Origin: Pilasporangium apinafurcum
Taxonomy: Eukaryota; Oomycota; Peronosporomycetes; Pythiales; Pythiaceae
DNA length: 64,000 nucleotides
NCBI GenBank assembly: GCA_001600495.1
Contig: BCKE01000005.1
Location: forward strand, 916,888 to 980,887
Reading direction: 5' to 3'
Shown here: positions 60,634 through 64,000 of the stretch, piece by piece
How positions within the stretch are numbered: the first letter of the stretch is position 1
Layout: every line of letters begins with the position of its first letter
Translations under genes and position numbers: made by a program
Notes under the pieces: model-generated
The model's database searches: none
Seen by the model: only the letters and a program-made list of their open reading frames with translations
Told to the model about the DNA's origin: nothing

Positions 60634-62613
60634 TACAGGGATATAGTCGGATGGAGTTCGGGGACAGACCCCCCGGACCCTAACTTACCGTACTACAAAG
60701 CGATCAAGACCAGCCTTGCCTCTGTCCTCAAGACTCCGGAAAAGCAGCCGGTGATCGGTCGGGCAGCGGTGATAGTCAACCGCATCGTCATTCGATCGCC
60801 CCTATTCCTCAGGCTGCACTTGATGCACCACAAGGATACACCACCNATTGTGAATGCCGAACTGGTAAACACAGTGTTCAAGACAATTTGTCAGCAGAAG
60901 GCTAGAGATAGACCGCGTTCGGCCACCGCCAAAGCCCTACGGGACAACTTGACTGCGTTCTACAAGCAGCACTTCGAGCCCCTGTTGCCGATAGGAGACC
61001 AACCATCGTCCTAGACTCACCTCAACACTGTGCTCGACTATGCTTCCGTACAAGCGGTGATTGTCTTCGAGACCAATATCAAACAGCACTTCGTCGAGTA
61101 TGTAGAAGCATATGTCAACACGGTGCGGCAGAAAGACTACCTGGTAGAGCGCATCAGAGCTACTAGGATAACCAAAAGGGAGCGTGAGGCTGTGATCAGG
61201 AAGCTATGTGTTACTCTCCGGCAGCTCAAGAACGATCTGTTGAACGTCAGTTCAGAGCCTTTTCAGTCGCATCCCTTTTACCACTCATGGGTGAGGCAGC
61301 AGAAGAATCTAGTACTACCTACAAAGACCAGGTATGAGAAGGATCTGCTGTATTGCGACCTGCAGTGCAAGCCACAGGACTACTGATCCGGCATGCTGAG
61401 GATGACCGAGGTAATCGAGCAGCATGATAAGAAGCTCTGTAATTTCTGTCCTCTGAGGACCAGCGTTATTCCAAGGCACATCACACTGGGCATGACCACC
61501 CTGGTCCACCTGTTGTTCACCAAGGGGAACGGTACCAAGCCCAAGCTGCCGACCAAAGGAGAGCTGGTGTAAAACAAGAACGAGATATGGGAGACGTTCT
61601 TCAGGACTAACATGAAGGTGTTCAAGGCACGTGACTACTGGTTCAACCACATGATCAGCATCGATGGGGTCGCTCGCAGCATCCTGCTGATCAGACGCGA
61701 CCTGCACGATAAGAATACCCCAAAGAAAAAGCTCGTAGTGGCTCGGGAGCGGTACGTAGACGACCTGACAGTGGATGAAGCGCAACAGCTGAGCGAGCGA
61801 TGTGTGGTGGGAATCGACCCCAACATGAGCGACCTGCTGTTCTGCACCAACGAGGATGTCTCCAAGCAGCATCGTTACACTCAAAACCAGCGCAGGCAGG
61901 AGACCAAGGCCAAGAAGTATGCTCAGATCATGCTGAACGACAAGATGCACTCTTTAGTCGAGGGTCGCACGATCGTGGAGTGGGAATCGGATCTGTCGGT
62001 GTATGACCGCAAGACTGTCAATAGCGACAAGTTCAAGGCTTTCATCAAGGCTAAGCTGCTGCTGAACAGCAAGGTGACTAAGTTTTACGAGGGCGGACTG
62101 TATCGCAAGACGCGACTGAACAATTTTTACAACATACACAAGTCTGAACAGCGGCTGGTGCAACACTTCAAGGAGATCTTTGGCACTCCAGACAAGATAG
62201 TGGTGGGCATCGGTGACTGGGAGCAGAAGAAGCATCGCAAGTTCAAGGAGCCCACCAAGGGAAAGGGATTCAGGACTCTGTTGAGGAAAGCCGGCTATTC
62301 AGTGTACTTTGTGGACGAGTTCAAGACCAGCTGTCAGTGCTCTCACAGCCAAGCCGAGAGTGCCAAGTGCGAGAAGTTTCGTGTCAGGCTGGATCCAAAC
62401 ACCAAAAAGGCTGATGAAGACAGACAACTCCGACTTGTACATGATCTATTGTTGTGCCAACAGTGTTATAGGATGTGGAATCGAGATGTCAACTCTTCAA
62501 TCAACATAGCTCGCCCCACAAGGCAGGCTCTGATGGGAAGAGAGCGACCAGAGTATCCGAATTGCCAGATACAACTGCCACCAGCACACAGTGCTGTTGC
62601 GTCGGCAGCATAG
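60634..62613 (+). pseudogene. Fanzor2-like RNA-guided nuclease gene with three in-frame stops (copy B)
   Basis: One continuous frame of about 660 codons is interrupted only by TAG (61012), TGA (61384) and TAA (61570) and one N (60846). The segments match the Fanzor family in order: YYKAIKTSLASVLKTP, VNAELVNTVFKTICQQKA, NTVLDYASV...NIKQHFVEYVEAYVN, LRQLKNDLLNV, TTLVHLLFTKGNG, WFNHMISIDGVARSILL, then RuvC-I VVGIDPNMSDLLFC (Asp codon at 61816), RYTQNQRRQETKAKKY, GIGDWEQKKHRKFKEPTKGKG (near 62202), VDEFKTSCQCS, a Cys-pair zinc ribbon (CQCS...KCEKF; LCQQCYRMW), and RuvC-III WNRDVNSSINI (Asp codon at 62485). All catalytic landmarks are kept. The gene is unlike copy A, so the two arrived separately. 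Confidence 0.88.
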
Positions 62614-62821
62614 AACCATAATTTACATTGCACTGGGATGCTCGAACACTGCTTTTTTAGGACTCCCAGGGCATTTAAAATCTTCAACGGTGTAAAGAAG
62701 ATTTTCATTGGGTACTGGTAAGCAGAACACATGCTCTTAACATGTCCTAGAATGAGTTTCAAACATCATCTAAAAATGAAGTCTTATTATTGGCTGAAAA
62801 TATTTTTGATCTACAACATAT

Positions 62822-62852
62822 ATGTGTTCTGAGCCCTTATTTAAGAACACAT
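62822..62852. repeat. Inverted repeat, 9-bp arms, 13-base loop
   Basis: ATGTGTTCT and AGAACACAT are perfect inverted copies. They lie 209 bases beyond the copy B stop. Confidence 0.55.
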
Positions 62853-62997
62853 CGCGGAAGTATCATGGGCGAGGACTGTGTAGCAATGGGGTTTGCTGAT
62901 TGGACAAAAAGGCAGAATATGTAATTTGATTAGTTGAAATTCGGAAACTTGAAACTTGGACGGTCACCGCGCTCAAAGGAGAAGTTGTAACACATGC

Positions 62998-63061
62998 CTG
63001 ACCTCGCACGCAAGGGACAACCGTGGCATCGGCATGTGCCTGACCTTGCGTTCGAGGTCAG
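62998..63061. repeat. Long hairpin, 18-bp arms with one mismatch
   Basis: CTGACCTCGCACGCAAGG (62998-63015) and CCTTGCGTTCGAGGTCAG (63044-63061) are inverted copies with 17 of 18 bases paired and a 28-base loop. The GC-rich arms stand out in AT-rich DNA and would fold strongly as RNA or single-stranded DNA. Confidence 0.7.
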
Positions 63062-63142
63062 ACGACATTACATACCTTAAAGACATTTCAATACATTAAG
63101 AGGGAAAATAGTCAGAAATACATAGTTGCATATAAATACATG

Positions 63143-63513
63143 TGTAAAGGAAGAAAGNAGAAAGATGATCGTAATCAGATTAGGAAAACATGCATTCAAC
63201 GGAAGCTTAGATGTAGTGATAGCGAACTAAGTCCTCCATCTAATTCACTTTTCATTTTGCGTTCAAGTTGCCACCTCCGCTCACCAACGTCCTTCAAGTT
63301 CGTCGTATTTCAGCCAATCATAATTCTTCAAGTCGACTTTTGTCCAATCATCGTCTGCAAAAACCAGTAATCGTCACAGAAGTGGTGAGTTGTTGGCAAA
63401 ATGAAAAGTGAATTAGATGAAGGACTTAGTTCGCTAGCGCTACATCTAAACTCCCTTTGAATACATCTTTTCCTAATCTGATTACGATCATCTTTCTATT
63501 TTCTTCCTTTACA
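63143..63513. mobile_element. Foldback/MITE-like element with terminal inverted repeats of about 118 bp
   Basis: The left arm (63143-63260) begins TGTAAAGGAAGAAA and ends CACTTTTCATTTTGC. The right arm (63397-63513) is its inverted copy, beginning GCAAAATGAAAAGTG and ending TTCTTCCTTTACA. The arms differ at roughly a tenth of positions, with one N in the left arm at 63158. The 136-base centre has no coding capacity. The structure is that of a non-autonomous snap-back DNA transposon. Confidence 0.85.
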
Positions 63514-64000
63514 GATTTATGTGATGGACCGTTATCCATTACATAAGAAGGTGGAATCTGATTACAGATTCGTGTGTCACAACACCACCTTCTCTACGTA
63601 CATTGTGGGTACGGAGATGAGATATNGTTTGCGCAAAACATATCCCACATGTACAGATGACGTCACTCAGTCATCTGAGTACGTCATGAAGNTCTCTGTA
63701 CTAGTCAGTACAGAATGATGGTTCCTACTTTGGGAACAATGTTGATAATGAGGACGATGCGTCACTGAAGATTCATATGCGTGGCTCCAGCCAATCACAG
63801 AGCTTCATTTGAAGAAGATTCTCTTCTTCAACTGACTGAAAGAAGTTCTCTAGGTTCAACCTCACTTCCAGGAATGTACCCAAGGTTATATGTATCAGAT
63901 TCATAGGTTTTATATCACTTTAGTAGGTTCATTGCATTTAGCCCCATAGGCTCCTAGTGGTTTTATATTTTTAGGAATCATTGACATTTAATTTAGTTGC
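63514..64000. other. Structured non-coding repeat-like DNA, no gene identified
   Basis: A 65-codon ORF (63521-63718) contains two ambiguous bases and no family resemblance. Palindromes at 63696-63713 (CTGTACT/AGTACAG) and 63809-63831 (TTGAAGAAGA/TCTTCTTCAA), and a CRE-like pair TGACGTCA...TACGTCA near 63660-63688, suggest a repeat or a retroelement long terminal repeat. The window ends inside it. Confidence 0.35.

Larger units (their letters stand above)
62614..63142. other. 3' flank of Fanzor2-like copy B; possible guide-RNA/right-end region
   Basis: No gene is seen in these 529 bp. In Fanzor and TnpB elements the guide RNA overlaps the 3' end of the nuclease gene and the element's right end. 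Two inverted repeats at 62822-62852 and 62998-63061 are the main structures. Which bases form the element's end cannot be told without other copies. Confidence 0.3.

Noticed and set aside
60634-62613. Stop-codon recoding (selenocysteine or readthrough) keeping Fanzor copy B alive
   Set aside because: Three different stop codons (TAG, TGA, TAA) occur, each once, and other genes here use all three normally, so decay is simpler.
63521-63718. 65-codon ORF at the window end
   Set aside because: It contains two N, no motif, and lies in palindrome-rich repeat DNA.

Overview
The window looks like nuclear DNA of a flagellated stramenopile, most probably an oomycete of the Phytophthora/downy-mildew type. 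The reasons are dense genes on both strands (mostly 50-350 bp apart), short GT-AG introns of about 50-105 bp, a WRKY19-like Cys/His-Gly repeat protein of the kind common in oomycetes, and three axonemal genes (CFAP70, PACRG, HYDIN) that imply motile zoospores. All gene models were rebuilt by hand from splice sites, reading phase and family motifs. Exon borders are therefore predictions, but phase closes in every multi-exon model given.

Layout. 0-8 kb: WRKY19-like repeat protein, a small KGD4-like subunit of 2-oxoglutarate dehydrogenase, an FGGY sugar kinase, and the E1 subunit (OGDH) of the same complex as KGD4. 8-25 kb: DUF924 protein, CFAP70, an inositol hexakisphosphate kinase with a minor-spliceosome (AT-AC) intron, the KDEL receptor, a BioD-like/DRTGG protein, an SNM1A-type nuclease, PACRG, an opine-dehydrogenase-family enzyme and TOM70. 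25-38.5 kb: SNU13, SNIP1, a Mut-7/EXD3-like 3'-5' exonuclease, a degenerate GBP-like coiled-coil protein, a DDE transposase relic, a BLOC1S4-like protein, a PRMT10-like arginine methyltransferase, GGTase-I beta, a type I methionine aminopeptidase, a FAM210-like protein and a Ser-rich coiled-coil protein. 38.7-58.6 kb: the giant HYDIN gene, the telomere protein STN1 divergent from a RecQ helicase, and an SLC37-type sugar-phosphate transporter.

58.7-64 kb is a different landscape: mobile DNA with no intact gene. It holds two unlike relatives of Fanzor/TnpB (eukaryotic RNA-guided nuclease family) in tandem on the + strand. One is heavily decayed (58.8-60.3 kb). The other is a nearly full-length frame interrupted by three stop codons (60.6-62.6 kb), preceded by a transposase-type helix-turn-helix fragment. 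Downstream are strong hairpins and a foldback element with arms of about 118 bp. All seven ambiguous bases (N) of the window lie here.

Common threads: mitochondria (KGD4, OGDH, TOM70, MetAP, probably FAM210), the flagellum (CFAP70, PACRG, HYDIN), DNA and telomere maintenance (SNM1A, STN1, RecQ), and RNA processing (SNU13, SNIP1, with an AT-AC intron in IP6K).
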